Position numbers and translations under genes: made by a program. Shown here piece by piece: positions 9,638 through 17,907 of a stretch of 64,000 bases of DNA. The DNA is taken from assembly GCF_947495995.1 (NCBI RefSeq), contig NZ_CANMAX010000010.1, forward strand, positions 62,001 to 126,000. Reading direction: 5' to 3'. Within the stretch, counting starts at the first letter, position 1; each line of letters opens with the position of its first letter. This stretch comes from an uncultured Tenacibaculum sp. GTDB taxonomy: Bacteria > Bacteroidota > Bacteroidia > Flavobacteriales > Flavobacteriaceae. The notes beneath the pieces are model-generated. The model made no database searches, was not told where the DNA came from, and saw nothing but the letters and a program-made list of their open reading frames with translations.

Positions 9638-11272
9638 TTACACTAACATGGTAACAGGGTTTTCAATAAATGTTTTTAATGTCTGTAAGAATTGAGCTCC
9701 CACAGCACCATCAACAGTTCTGTGATCACAAGCTAAAGTTAACATCATTGTGTTACCAACAACAATTTGCCCGTCTTTCACTACTGGTTTTTGAACAATA
9801 GCTCCAACAGATAAAATCGCAGAGTTTGGTTGATTAATGATTGAAGTAAAGCTCTCAATACCGAACATACCTAAGTTAGATACTGTAAACGTACTACCTT
9901 GCATTTCGTTTGGCTTAATCTTTTTACTTCTAGCTTTTCCTGCTAAATCTTTAACGCTCGCTCCAATTTGAGTTAATGTCAAAGCATCTGTGTGTTTCAC
10001 TACAGGTACAACTAAACCTTCATCTACAGCAACTGCAACACCAACATGAATATGACTATGATATTTAGTTACATTTTCTTCCCAAGAAGTATTTACTTGA
10101 GGGTGCTTTCTTAATGCCATTGCACATGCTTTAACTACCATATCGTTGAATGATACTTTTACATCTGGAATTGCATTTATAGTTTTACGAGAAGCAATTG
10201 CATTGTCCATATCTACTTCAATATTTAAGTAGAAATGAGGAGCAGAGAATTTAGAATTACCTAAACTTCTAGCAATAGCTTTACGCATTTGAGAATTCTT
10301 GACATCTTCAGTTCTTTCTTCACCAGCGATAGCAAAACTCGTAACTTGAGGTGCTGCTGATGGAGTAGAAGCTGTAGCAATTGGTTGAGGTGCAGCAGAA
10401 GGAGTGTAGTTTTCTACATCTTTCTTTACAATTCTACCATTTTCACCAGAACCTTTAACATCTGCTAAATTTATTCCTTTATCCTTAGCTATTTTTTTAG
10501 CTAAAGGAGAAGCAAAAATTCTTCCTCCAGTATTCGTGTTTGTATTTTCTACAGCTTTTGGAGCATTTGAAATAGTTTCTGAAACAGGCTTGCTTTTTTC
10601 TTTTTTGTCTTCTGTACTGGGAGTGGTTGTAGCAACTCCGCCATTTTTATGAGCTTCGATAACTGCAGCCACATCTGTACCTTCATTACCTATAATAGCT
10701 AAAAGACTATCAACAGGTGCGCTGTTACCTTCTTCAATTCCTATGTGTAATAAAGTTCCTTCGTAGAAAGATTCAAATTCCATTGTAGCTTTATCAGTTT
10801 CGATTTCAGCTAAAATGTCACCTTCTTCAACTTTATCACCTACGTTTTTTAACCAAGAAGCTACAGTACCTTCTACCATAGTATCACTTAATCTAGGCAT
10901 AGTTACTAGTTGAACATCTTCTGGTATACTAGCGCTTCTTGTATTTGAATTTGAAGTTTTCTCTTCTACAGGAGCTTCTTTTGTTTCTTCTTTAGGTGCA
11001 GCATTTCCGTTTAATAACGCAGAAAAGTCTTCACCTTCTTCACCTATAATAGCTAATAAAGAGTCTACAGGAACACCTTCACCTTCTTGAACTCCAATAT
11101 GAAGTAAAGTTCCTTCATGAAAAGATTCGAATTCCATTGTAGCTTTATCAGTTTCAATCTCAGCTAAGATATCACCCTCTTCTACTTTATCACCAACTTT
11201 TTTTAACCAAGAAGCTACTACTCCTTCTTCCATTGTGTCGCTTAAGCGAGGCATATTTACTACTGTTGCCAT
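9638..11272 (-). CDS. pdhC: Pyruvate dehydrogenase complex E2, dihydrolipoamide acetyltransferase
   Basis: A 544-residue E2 subunit that transfers acetyl groups to CoA in the pyruvate dehydrogenase complex. It has two lipoyl domains (about residues 1-77 and 120-197), each with the lipoylation motif ETDKATMEFES, a linker rich in Pro/Thr/Ala, a peripheral-subunit-binding domain (about 250-285, containing ASPLAKKIAKDKGINLADVK and GSGENGRIVKKDV) and a catalytic core ending DHRTVDGAVGAQFL with the active-site His and Asp-Gly. It follows E1-alpha by 25 bp. The two lipoyl domains are almost identical, suggesting recent internal duplication. Confidence 0.95.
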   Translation of the reverse strand: MATVVNMPRLSDTMEEGVVASWLKKVGDKVEEGDILAEIETDKATMEFESFHEGTLLHIGVQEGEGVPVDSLLAIIGEEGEDFSALLNGNAAPKEETKEAPVEEKTSNSNTRSASIPEDVQLVTMPRLSDTMVEGTVASWLKNVGDKVEEGDILAEIETDKATMEFESFYEGTLLHIGIEEGNSAPVDSLLAIIGNEGTDVAAVIEAHKNGGVATTTPSTEDKKEKSKPVSETISNAPKAVENTNTNTGGRIFASPLAKKIAKDKGINLADVKGSGENGRIVKKDVENYTPSAAPQPIATASTPSAAPQVTSFAIAGEERTEDVKNSQMRKAIARSLGNSKFSAPHFYLNIEVDMDNAIASRKTINAIPDVKVSFNDMVVKACAMALRKHPQVNTSWEENVTKYHSHIHVGVAVAVDEGLVVPVVKHTDALTLTQIGASVKDLAGKARSKKIKPNEMQGSTFTVSNLGMFGIESFTSIINQPNSAILSVGAIVQKPVVKDGQIVVGNTMMLTLACDHRTVDGAVGAQFLQTLKTFIENPVTMLV

Positions 11273-11297
11273 ATGTACTAAGTTTTGTTGGTTGCTA

Positions 11298-12287
11298 TTA
11301 TTTGATAAAAGGATAATCTTCTTGTTCGTATACTACGTCGTGTAAGATGTTAAGATCTGGGAATGGAGATTCTTCAGCGAATTTTTCACATTCTTTCACC
11401 ATTTCCTTTACTTCTTTATTTACAGCGTCGATTTCTTCGTCTGTAGCGTACTTTTTATCCTTAATGATATCTAAAACTTGAGTGATAGGATCTATTTTTT
11501 TGTACTCTTCAACTTCGTCTTTAGTACGATAGTGTTGAGCATCAGACATAGAGTGACCTCTATATCGGTATGTTTTCATTTCTAAGAATGTTGGTCCTTC
11601 ACCTTTTCTAGCTCTTTGAATTGCTTCATCAACAGCTTCAGCTACTTTTACAGGATTCATTCCGTCTACTGGTCCACAAGGCATTTCATATCCTAAACCT
11701 AATTTCCAAATATCTTCGTGGTTTGCAGTTCTTTCTACAGAAGTACCCATTGCATAACCATTGTTTTCACAAATGAAGATAACTGGTAATTTCCAGTTCA
11801 TTGCCATGTTGAAAGTTTCGTGTAATGAACCTTGACGAGCAGCTCCATCTCCGAAATAACATAAAGTTACAGCATCACTATTATGGTATTTATCACCAAA
11901 CGCAATTCCTGCTCCTAATGGAATTTGTCCACCAACAATTCCGTGTCCACCATAAAATCTAAATTCCTTAGAAAAGATATGCATAGAACCTCCTAAGCCT
12001 TGAGAAGTACCTGTTGCTTTTCCATATAACTCAGCCATTACTCTCTTTGGATCAACCCCCATACCGATAGGTTGAACGTGATTACGATAAGCTGTAATCA
12101 TCTTATCCTTAGTTAAATCCATAGCATGTAAAGCCCCAGCTAAAACTGCTTCTTGACCATTGTACAGGTGTAAAAAACCTCTAACTTTTTGTTGGATATA
12201 TACAGCCGCTAATTTGTCTTCGAATTTTCTCCAAAAAAGCATATTCTTATACCAATCAAGATAGGTTTCTTTAGTGATTTTTTTCAT
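11298..12287 (-). CDS. pdhA: Pyruvate dehydrogenase E1 component, alpha subunit
   Basis: A 329-residue thiamine-diphosphate enzyme subunit that decarboxylates pyruvate. The TPP/Mg-binding motif starts at GDGAARQGSLHETFNMAMNW and closes with CENNGYAMGTS; the phosphorylation-loop region YRYRGHSMSD is also present. Length is normal for a bacterial alpha subunit of the alpha2-beta2 type. The gene lies just upstream of the E2 gene in an operon; the beta-subunit gene is not in the window and must be elsewhere, as is usual in Bacteroidota. Confidence 0.95.
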   Translation of the reverse strand: MKKITKETYLDWYKNMLFWRKFEDKLAAVYIQQKVRGFLHLYNGQEAVLAGALHAMDLTKDKMITAYRNHVQPIGMGVDPKRVMAELYGKATGTSQGLGGSMHIFSKEFRFYGGHGIVGGQIPLGAGIAFGDKYHNSDAVTLCYFGDGAARQGSLHETFNMAMNWKLPVIFICENNGYAMGTSVERTANHEDIWKLGLGYEMPCGPVDGMNPVKVAEAVDEAIQRARKGEGPTFLEMKTYRYRGHSMSDAQHYRTKDEVEEYKKIDPITQVLDIIKDKKYATDEEIDAVNKEVKEMVKECEKFAEESPFPDLNILHDVVYEQEDYPFIK

Positions 12288-12331
12288 TATGAATGTTGTT
12301 TGTTTCTAGTTGCTTAATATTAATGCAAGAA

Positions 12332-12339
12332 CAAAAATA
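12332..12339 (-). promoter_or_regulatory. Probable -7 box of the pdhA-pdhC operon
   Basis: On the minus strand this reads TATTTTTG, matching the Bacteroidota TAnnTTTG -7 element, 45 bp upstream of the E1-alpha start. A clear TTTG -33 element is not seen. Confidence 0.45.
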
Positions 12340-12400
12340 ACTGTTTTTTATAGAATAAAAAACGCATTAACTAGGATTTATCTCAAACGTTTTCGGAAAG

Positions 12401-13069
12401 TTATTTGCCTTTTGCAACAATAAGTGTGGCTTTAGCTCCTGTTGCTAGATTCCATTCGTTAGAAGAAAGCACCATACCAGCATCATTGAAAACTTTAAAA
12501 GCTGCAGTATTTGGTCCTGATGAACCTTGGTTTAGTGCAACAATTTTAATTCTGTTTACACCTTCTTCTAAAGGAATATTGAAAGATTGTGCTTTTTGTC
12601 TTAGTGTTAAATTTGTGATAACAGGAATGTCATTAACATAAATAGTAACTCGATCTCCATCTGGATATTGATGATCTCGACAAACAATTGTTACACTTTT
12701 AGATTCGGTACTAATACTTCCTAAATCTTGATCGATTACAGGATAGCTATATTGACCGTTTATCTTTTGAAAGTTTTTTAGATATCTTTCTTCAGCGATT
12801 TTAGCTTTGGTTAAAATCCCTTTATTTTTTAAATCTTCTTCTTGTTGTTTTCTTTTTCTCTTTTTTTCTAACTCTTTATTAGCGTTTTTAAAACCATTGT
12901 TATTGCCAAAACCTAACGATTTTGGTTTCGTTACTTTTTTTGCAGGAGCAGCAATAAATCCGATAGAAGTTCCTTTTTTAGAACCACTAGTAGAGTTATC
13001 GACTTGAGCAAAAGTAGCATTGAAGTTGATGAAAAATGATAAAATAAGAATGTTTAGTAATAATCGCAT
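12401..13069 (-). CDS. Secreted protein of unknown function
   Basis: About 222 residues, not recognised. The ATG at 13069 is preferred over an in-frame TTG at 13078 because it gives a clean signal peptide (MRLLLNILILSFFINFNATFA). A basic, Lys/Glu-rich segment (about residues 60-85, with KELEKKRKRKQQEED) precedes a C-terminal beta-rich region (about 110-222) with TIVCRDHQYPDGDRVTIYVN and EEGVNRIKIVALNQG, which looks like one immunoglobulin-like sandwich. It is on the same strand as the VanX-like gene and the PDH operon but has its own 66-bp and 113-bp gaps. Confidence 0.7.
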   Translation of the reverse strand: MRLLLNILILSFFINFNATFAQVDNSTSGSKKGTSIGFIAAPAKKVTKPKSLGFGNNNGFKNANKELEKKRKRKQQEEDLKNKGILTKAKIAEERYLKNFQKINGQYSYPVIDQDLGSISTESKSVTIVCRDHQYPDGDRVTIYVNDIPVITNLTLRQKAQSFNIPLEEGVNRIKIVALNQGSSGPNTAAFKVFNDAGMVLSSNEWNLATGAKATLIVAKGK

Positions 13070-13134
13070 AATAAACAAGTTATTGCAAAGATAGTGCCGT
13101 TTTGTTGAATATAGTCGATAGAAAGTGTTAATTC

Positions 13135-13803
13135 TTACTTAATAGGGAAATCAAAATATTTTTTAGGAAAAGGCTCGTTTCTAAGCGTAAAATGCCACCA
13201 TTCATAAGAATAAGGTTTAAATCCATGAGTTAGCATTACATTTCTCAATAACATTCTATTAGCTTTTTGTTTTGAAGTTAATTTACTATGTTTTACATGG
13301 GAAATGTTTCCGAAAAAATCATAAGGACTTCCCATGTCTAGCTCTTTATTAGTTTTTAAATTGACTATAGTTAAGTCTACCGAACTTCCTCTTGAATGAC
13401 CAGATCTCGTAGCGATATATCCTAATTTAAAAAGGTTTCGCTTATTTAGTTTTGGGTAATATTGTTGTTTTGTTAATGTATCGCTAGGGATTTTAGCCCA
13501 ACGTACAAAATGATTTACTGCCGATTGTGGTCTGTATGCATCAAATATTTTAAGACTTAACCCTTTCTTTAAAAGTTGATCTTGAACTTTTTTTAAAGCA
13601 TTCGCTGTTTTTGTTGATGTAATTAAAACAGGTTCTATGTAACCATCAACAGGAACTCCCATGAAATTGTTGTTATAGCAGTAACGTAATTCTTGTTGAA
13701 TAGTAGGGGAGATATCATTCACATATGAGAAACCTTTTGGAAGCTCTTGAGATGAGAGTGATAAAGAAATGAAAAAGAGTAAAGAGGTAAAGAAATGTTT
13801 CAT
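13135..13803 (-). CDS. M15-family D-Ala-D-Ala dipeptidase (VanX/DdpX-like)
   Basis: A 222-residue exported zinc peptidase with a signal peptide (MKHFFTSLLFFISLSLSSQ). Zinc and catalytic residues are visible in SGHSRGSSVDLTIV (HxxGxxxD) and YEWWHFTL (ExWH), and the substrate-binding segment DAYRPQSAVNHFV is present. The family hydrolyses D-alanyl-D-alanine. With no vanH/vanA genes nearby and an export signal, a role in cell-wall turnover or scavenging is more likely than glycopeptide resistance. Confidence 0.88.
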   Translation of the reverse strand: MKHFFTSLLFFISLSLSSQELPKGFSYVNDISPTIQQELRYCYNNNFMGVPVDGYIEPVLITSTKTANALKKVQDQLLKKGLSLKIFDAYRPQSAVNHFVRWAKIPSDTLTKQQYYPKLNKRNLFKLGYIATRSGHSRGSSVDLTIVNLKTNKELDMGSPYDFFGNISHVKHSKLTSKQKANRMLLRNVMLTHGFKPYSYEWWHFTLRNEPFPKKYFDFPIK

Positions 13804-13826
13804 GAGGTAAAATTAAGAAAACAAAC

Positions 13827-13856
13827 AAAAAAGCCAAAGCCCTTTCGAGCTTTGGC
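13827..13856 (-). terminator. Intrinsic terminator downstream of the DUF4440 gene
   Basis: On the minus strand, an 8-bp stem GCCAAAGC/GCTTTGGC (13849-13856 and 13833-13840) with an 8-base loop is followed by six Ts. It would end transcripts of the 17246-13909 gene series. Confidence 0.8.
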
Positions 13857-13908
13857 AAAGTAAACCAAGTATTAGTTTAGAAGTTAGCTAACCGATAAAC
13901 TAATTTTT

Positions 13909-14415
13909 TTAATGAAGACTAATTACTCTCGTAATTGTCCATGTATTATTTCCTTTTTTCCAGATTGTAACAAATTTACTAGGAACTGATTTGGCGTTGG
14001 GTTCTAGTTTGTTGAAAAACTTATGATATCCCATCTGTACTGCACCGTATCCTGGTATTGGATAAACTTCTATACTACCTTTAGTAAGTGTTCTTGTCAC
14101 TTTGTTACAAATATTTTTCTTTAATGCAGCTAATATTTCTTCTTTTGATGTAGCTAAACCACCATTATCATGATAAAATTCTAAATCTTCATCAATTAAT
14201 TTTCTTTGAGTTTCTACATCACAATTGTTGTATGCATTAAAAAAGATGCTGTCCATTTTTACAATTGTGTTATGTAATTCTATATCCTTCGGTGTATAGT
14301 TTGGAATTTCGCTTACTTGAGCACTTGTAAACAATGATGCTAGCAAAGACCAAAATAATAAAACTATTTTCCAAAATAGGTTTCCTGTAAAGAAAAAGTC
14401 ATAAAGTTCTTTCAT
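13909..14415 (-). CDS. DUF4440 / NTF2-like protein
   Basis: A 168-residue protein with an N-terminal hydrophobic segment (about residues 10-32, FWKIVLLFWSLLASLFTSAQ) serving as signal peptide or anchor, then one DUF4440 NTF2-like domain: helix LHNTIVKMDSIFFNAYNNCD, the LEFYHDNGG loop, SKEEILAALKKNIC, and the terminal strands VTIWKKGNNTWTITRVIS. The family binds small molecules in some members, but no function is assigned here. It lies 25 bp downstream of the PspC gene and could be the last gene of that operon. Confidence 0.8.
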   Translation of the reverse strand: MKELYDFFFTGNLFWKIVLLFWSLLASLFTSAQVSEIPNYTPKDIELHNTIVKMDSIFFNAYNNCDVETQRKLIDEDLEFYHDNGGLATSKEEILAALKKNICNKVTRTLTKGSIEVYPIPGYGAVQMGYHKFFNKLEPNAKSVPSKFVTIWKKGNNTWTITRVISLH

Positions 14416-14440
14416 AGTTAGTAATTTTTTAAGTTAGTTT

Positions 14441-16462
14441 TTACCAGGTTTTAAAGGCTAATATTCCGTCTTCTTCTTCGTAGTTTCTTAAAAATCCTTT
14501 AGAAATAGTTTGTAATGTTCCGTTTGTGATTTTTAATTCGCCTTTATGTCCGTCGTTACAATCGATTTTTAATTTTATTCTTTTAATAGTGTTCTCTTGA
14601 GTATATAAAGGATCATAGATTTCAATATCAATATTCTTTTTGTCCTTAAACCAATCAATCAATCTGTTAAGTTGTTCTTCTGTTGTTTGTTTACTAATGA
14701 TAAACTCAGCTTTAATATCATTGATTGTACTATCAAATAAGAAAGTTAATTCATCATCATTGCTATTATTGTTGGTGTCTTCAGTAGAATCTTTAGTCCA
14801 TTCATCTGAATCATCGTCTTGATCTTTGTTCCAACCCGAAGTTTCTTTTTTTGAAGATTTACAGTCGATACATTCTAAACCTTTTGATGTCATTTTAAAA
14901 TGATGACCACTCATATCTCTATCATAAATATCATCTGTGTTTTCTACTTCATATAAGAATCTTTTAGATGAATTTTCAAAGAAAATTGTTGTTCCTTCTG
15001 GGATAAATAATGTTAAGTATACTTCTTCTCTTTTCCAGATGTTTTTAAAATCAGATAAGAAATAAGCATCGAAAACAATTTTGTTATCACTTAAATCAAA
15101 TTTATACTTGATCTTTTCAGCGTTTTTAGCAGCAGATCTATTTTTTCTACCTTTTGATTCTTTTTTAATTTCAATATACGCCTTGTTACTTTCGCTTTTT
15201 TCAACATCAATTTTTACATTATTAGAATATTTCATCTTTTTATCATCAACATATACTTCTTTAGAATTTCTTCTTCTTTCTAAGTTGTGTAAATAGTAGA
15301 TGTCATTATTATTTTTAACTCCAATCTTTAGAGGATTGTTTACGTTATATTCTATAGTTTTTGTGCTTGCTTTTATTCCAGTTCTAGCTCTAGAAGTAGC
15401 ATATTCTAAACCAGAGAATCCAATTAAAAGTAAAGATGCTAACCAAATTCCAAACAAGGTTAAAGTTGTAGCTGTATTAATTCGTTTAATATTAGGAGAT
15501 AAAATTCTTAATCCTAAAATAAATAGCGCAAAAAATGGAATTCCAACAACTAACAATCCAAAAATACTTAGTATCCATTCAGGAAAAACTGAATCGTAAA
15601 AAAATGGAGGATATTGAACCATATCACCTTCAAAACCCAATATTTCAAGACTACTAATAGAGAATAATGCAAATAACAATGATACTAAAGTAACACCAGA
15701 AGCAAAGATGAGTAATGCACCAATGAACTTACCGAAAACCTTAAATATTGAGGATAAAATTTTTCCTACAGTATCTAAAAAATCTTGTAATCCAGATTTA
15801 GTTTGAGTACGTAATTTATCATAATCAGTGCTCGAAATCTTGTCAGTAAGCTCATTTGCACCATCTTTTAGCTTCGTTGAGAGGAATTCAAACTCGTTAC
15901 GAATTTTTTTTTCAATGCTATCAATATTTACAGGCTCGCCTTCCATCTGCAATTTCTCTGTTGTAGTTCTTGCTTCAGGTAATAATACCCATAATATAAT
16001 ATAAGCTAAAACTCCAATTCCAGTAGTTACCGCAGCTAATATAAAAGCTAAACGAATCCATATTGTATCAACATTTACATAATGAGCTAAACCAGAAGCC
16101 ACACCTCCAAGAAACTTGCTGTCGCTATCTCTAAATAATTTCTTATTTGGATTTCTTTTACGAGTGTAAGTATAGTTTTCACTATATGATTCTTCAGCTT
16201 CAGTATAATCTTCAGGCTGTCCCATTATAGCGATAACTTCATCAATGTCTCCTTCATTTACTACTTGTCTAGCGTCTGTGATTCTTTCAGATAATAATTC
16301 ACTAATTCTAGCTTCGATATCTGAGATAATTTCATTTTTTCCTTGTGGATCATCACTTAACGATCTGGATATCGCATCTAAATATCGTTTTAATTTTTGG
16401 TAGGCATTTTCATCTATGTGGAAGAAGAATCCGCCTAAGTTTATATTGATAGTCTTATTCAT
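14441..16462 (-). CDS. PspC-domain membrane protein
   Basis: A 673-residue protein. Residues 1-95 form a helical domain like those that accompany PadR-linked membrane proteins (SDIEARISELLSERI, then IDEVIAIMGQPEDY). A PspC domain follows (about 105-170: DSKFLGGVASGLAHYVNVD, then a hydrophobic segment ending WVLLPEA). Three further membrane segments lie at about 240-350, and a long, charged C-terminal part with adhesin-like beta strands and a Ser/Asp/Asn-rich stretch (about 545-575) is probably outside the membrane. PspC proteins are linked to envelope-stress sensing. Its start overlaps the PadR gene by 8 bp, so the two are translationally coupled. Confidence 0.9.
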   Translation of the reverse strand: MNKTININLGGFFFHIDENAYQKLKRYLDAISRSLSDDPQGKNEIISDIEARISELLSERITDARQVVNEGDIDEVIAIMGQPEDYTEAEESYSENYTYTRKRNPNKKLFRDSDSKFLGGVASGLAHYVNVDTIWIRLAFILAAVTTGIGVLAYIILWVLLPEARTTTEKLQMEGEPVNIDSIEKKIRNEFEFLSTKLKDGANELTDKISSTDYDKLRTQTKSGLQDFLDTVGKILSSIFKVFGKFIGALLIFASGVTLVSLLFALFSISSLEILGFEGDMVQYPPFFYDSVFPEWILSIFGLLVVGIPFFALFILGLRILSPNIKRINTATTLTLFGIWLASLLLIGFSGLEYATSRARTGIKASTKTIEYNVNNPLKIGVKNNNDIYYLHNLERRRNSKEVYVDDKKMKYSNNVKIDVEKSESNKAYIEIKKESKGRKNRSAAKNAEKIKYKFDLSDNKIVFDAYFLSDFKNIWKREEVYLTLFIPEGTTIFFENSSKRFLYEVENTDDIYDRDMSGHHFKMTSKGLECIDCKSSKKETSGWNKDQDDDSDEWTKDSTEDTNNNSNDDELTFLFDSTINDIKAEFIISKQTTEEQLNRLIDWFKDKKNIDIEIYDPLYTQENTIKRIKLKIDCNDGHKGELKITNGTLQTISKGFLRNYEEEDGILAFKTW

Positions 16463-16799
16463 CTGATGTTGATTTTGTACTTGTTACTTGATTTACTGCA
16501 TTTACTAAATTATTCCACGTTTTATCGAGTTCTTTCAAAAACATATTACCATTTTCGGTTAACACGTAATATTTTCTTGGTGGGCCAGAAGTAGATTCTT
16601 CCCATCTGTACGATAAAAGTCCAGCGTTCTTAAGCCTTGTTAGTAGCGGATATATAGTACCTTCTACTACAATCATTTCTGCACTCTTTAATGTTGTTAA
16701 GATTTCTGAAGTGTAGGCATCTCCTTTTTGTAAAATGGAAAGTATGCAATACTCCAAAACTCCCTTTCGCATCTGTGCTTTTGTGTTTTCTATCTTCAT
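16455..16799 (-). CDS. PadR-family transcriptional regulator
   Basis: A 114-residue winged-helix regulator: the N-terminal helix GVLEYCILSILQKGDAYTSE, the recognition helix with GTIYPLLTRLKNAGLLSYRW, and the wing SGPPRKYYVLTENG are all standard PadR motifs. It is the short type without a long C-terminal dimerisation helix. It sits between the DUF4870 and PspC genes and is likely to repress this operon, an arrangement common in Firmicutes and Bacteroidota. A palindrome at 17299-17312 may be its operator. Confidence 0.92.
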   Translation of the reverse strand: MKIENTKAQMRKGVLEYCILSILQKGDAYTSEILTTLKSAEMIVVEGTIYPLLTRLKNAGLLSYRWEESTSGPPRKYYVLTENGNMFLKELDKTWNNLVNAVNQVTSTKSTSDE

Positions 16800-16811
16800 T
16801 AATAAGGGATG

Positions 16812-17246
16812 TTATTTTATAAATTTTATAATAAATGGATACTTATAATGTTCTCCATTGTTCGCTTTCATTGAAGCAATAATCACTAAAGCTATTTTAA
16901 TAAGTGATACAATTCCGACGATAGAGAAGATTCCGAAGAAACTGAAAAAATCACCATTAAAACTAATTTGATGACCAAAGTCTACATGATCGAATCTATC
17001 TAATATTCTAAAAATGTTTCTCATGAAAAAAGTAAAGAAGGAAGCACTTAGAATAAAAATATATAGACCGAAACTAATATTAAAATTCACTGCTTCTTTA
17101 CCATGTTCGTCTAAGAACTGACTTCTATCTTTTTGTGCTTGCCATAAAATAAGTGGCGTAATAATGCTACCTAACGGAAATAAATATCCAGCAAAAGATG
17201 AAATGTGTATCAAAAAAGCATTAGTGTTTTCGTTCTGATTTTTCAT
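16812..17246 (-). CDS. DUF4870 membrane protein
   Basis: A 144-residue protein with three to four hydrophobic helices and the DUF4870 signature: an N-terminal FLIHISSFAGYLFPLGSIIT, then PLILWQAQKDRSQFLDEHG and KEAVNFNISFGLYIF. DUF4870 proteins are small inner-membrane proteins of unknown function often placed with PspC/PadR genes. It is the first gene of the operon, 12 bp ahead of padR. Confidence 0.88.
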   Translation of the reverse strand: MKNQNENTNAFLIHISSFAGYLFPLGSIITPLILWQAQKDRSQFLDEHGKEAVNFNISFGLYIFILSASFFTFFMRNIFRILDRFDHVDFGHQISFNGDFFSFFGIFSIVGIVSLIKIALVIIASMKANNGEHYKYPFIIKFIK

Positions 17247-17277
17247 AATAAAATGATTTATATAATACTTTACAATG

Positions 17278-17285
17278 CAAATATA
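17278..17285 (-). promoter_or_regulatory. -7 box of the DUF4870-padR-pspC operon
   Basis: On the minus strand this reads TATATTTG, a match to TAnnTTTG, 31 bp upstream of the first start codon. The palindrome at 17299-17312 lies where the -33 region is expected. Confidence 0.55.
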
Positions 17286-17298
17286 TATCTAAAAAAAG

Positions 17299-17312
17299 GT
17301 ATTATGCAATAC
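17299..17312. promoter_or_regulatory. Candidate PadR operator
   Basis: The sequence GTATTATGCAATAC is an inverted repeat (GTATT-4-AATAC) directly upstream of the -7 box of the operon that encodes a PadR repressor. PadR proteins bind short AT-rich dyads that overlap their own promoters. Assignment to PadR is inference. Confidence 0.4.
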
Positions 17313-17409
17313 ATAGTACTAAAATTTAACAAAAATTAACATTTTTTAAGTGGTTTTAGGATAATAATTAAGAAATAAAAAGGCTTAAATTGCGAATAAA
17401 TACGTTTAT

Positions 17410-17865
17410 ATGAAGTTTACACCGAGTAAGATTAATCTTTTTTTACTTTTTAAGTTACCGTCAGCATTTATTACAGGAATTCGAGTAAAATCTATTTCAG
17501 ACGAAAAAGCAGTAATAAAAGTAAAACATCGTTGGATTAATCAAAATCCGTTTAAATCAATGTTTTGGGCAGTACAAGGAATGGCTGCAGAATTTGCTAC
17601 AGGAATATTAATGGTGAAGAGTATTCAAGAATCAGGGAAGAAAATTTCTATGCTGGTTACTAATATGAATGCAGAGTTTACAAAGAAAGCTACTGGTAAA
17701 ATTGTGTTTTCTTGTGATCAAGGCAACTTAATTAAGGAAAAAATAGAAGAAGCAATAGCAACAAAAGAAGGTCAAACTATAATGTTAACTTCTGAAGGGT
17801 TTAACGAAGAAGGTGTTTCTGTATCTAAATTTAATTTTGAATGGAGTATTAAAGTAAAAGCGTAA
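17410..17865 (+). CDS. DUF4442 (hotdog-fold, thioesterase-like) protein
   Basis: A 151-residue protein with the hotdog-fold pattern of DUF4442: a long helix segment FKSMFWAVQGMAAEFATGIL in the middle flanked by strands (KAVIKVKHRWINQNPF before it; VSVSKFNFEWSIKVKA at the end). The family resembles PaaI-like thioesterases, but a catalytic role is not shown. It is followed 42 bp later by the AIM24-family gene on the same strand, probably in one transcript that ends at the terminator at 18728. Confidence 0.82.
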   Translation: MKFTPSKINLFLLFKLPSAFITGIRVKSISDEKAVIKVKHRWINQNPFKSMFWAVQGMAAEFATGILMVKSIQESGKKISMLVTNMNAEFTKKATGKIVFSCDQGNLIKEKIEEAIATKEGQTIMLTSEGFNEEGVSVSKFNFEWSIKVKA

Positions 17866-17907
17866 CAAAATAAAGAACTTGTAGTCTAATCAAATAAAAT
17901 AGAATTT

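Noticed and set aside
13135-13803. VanX-like gene as a vancomycin-resistance determinant
   Set aside because: No vanH, vanA or vanRS genes are near, the protein has an export signal, and such dipeptidases are common housekeeping enzymes.
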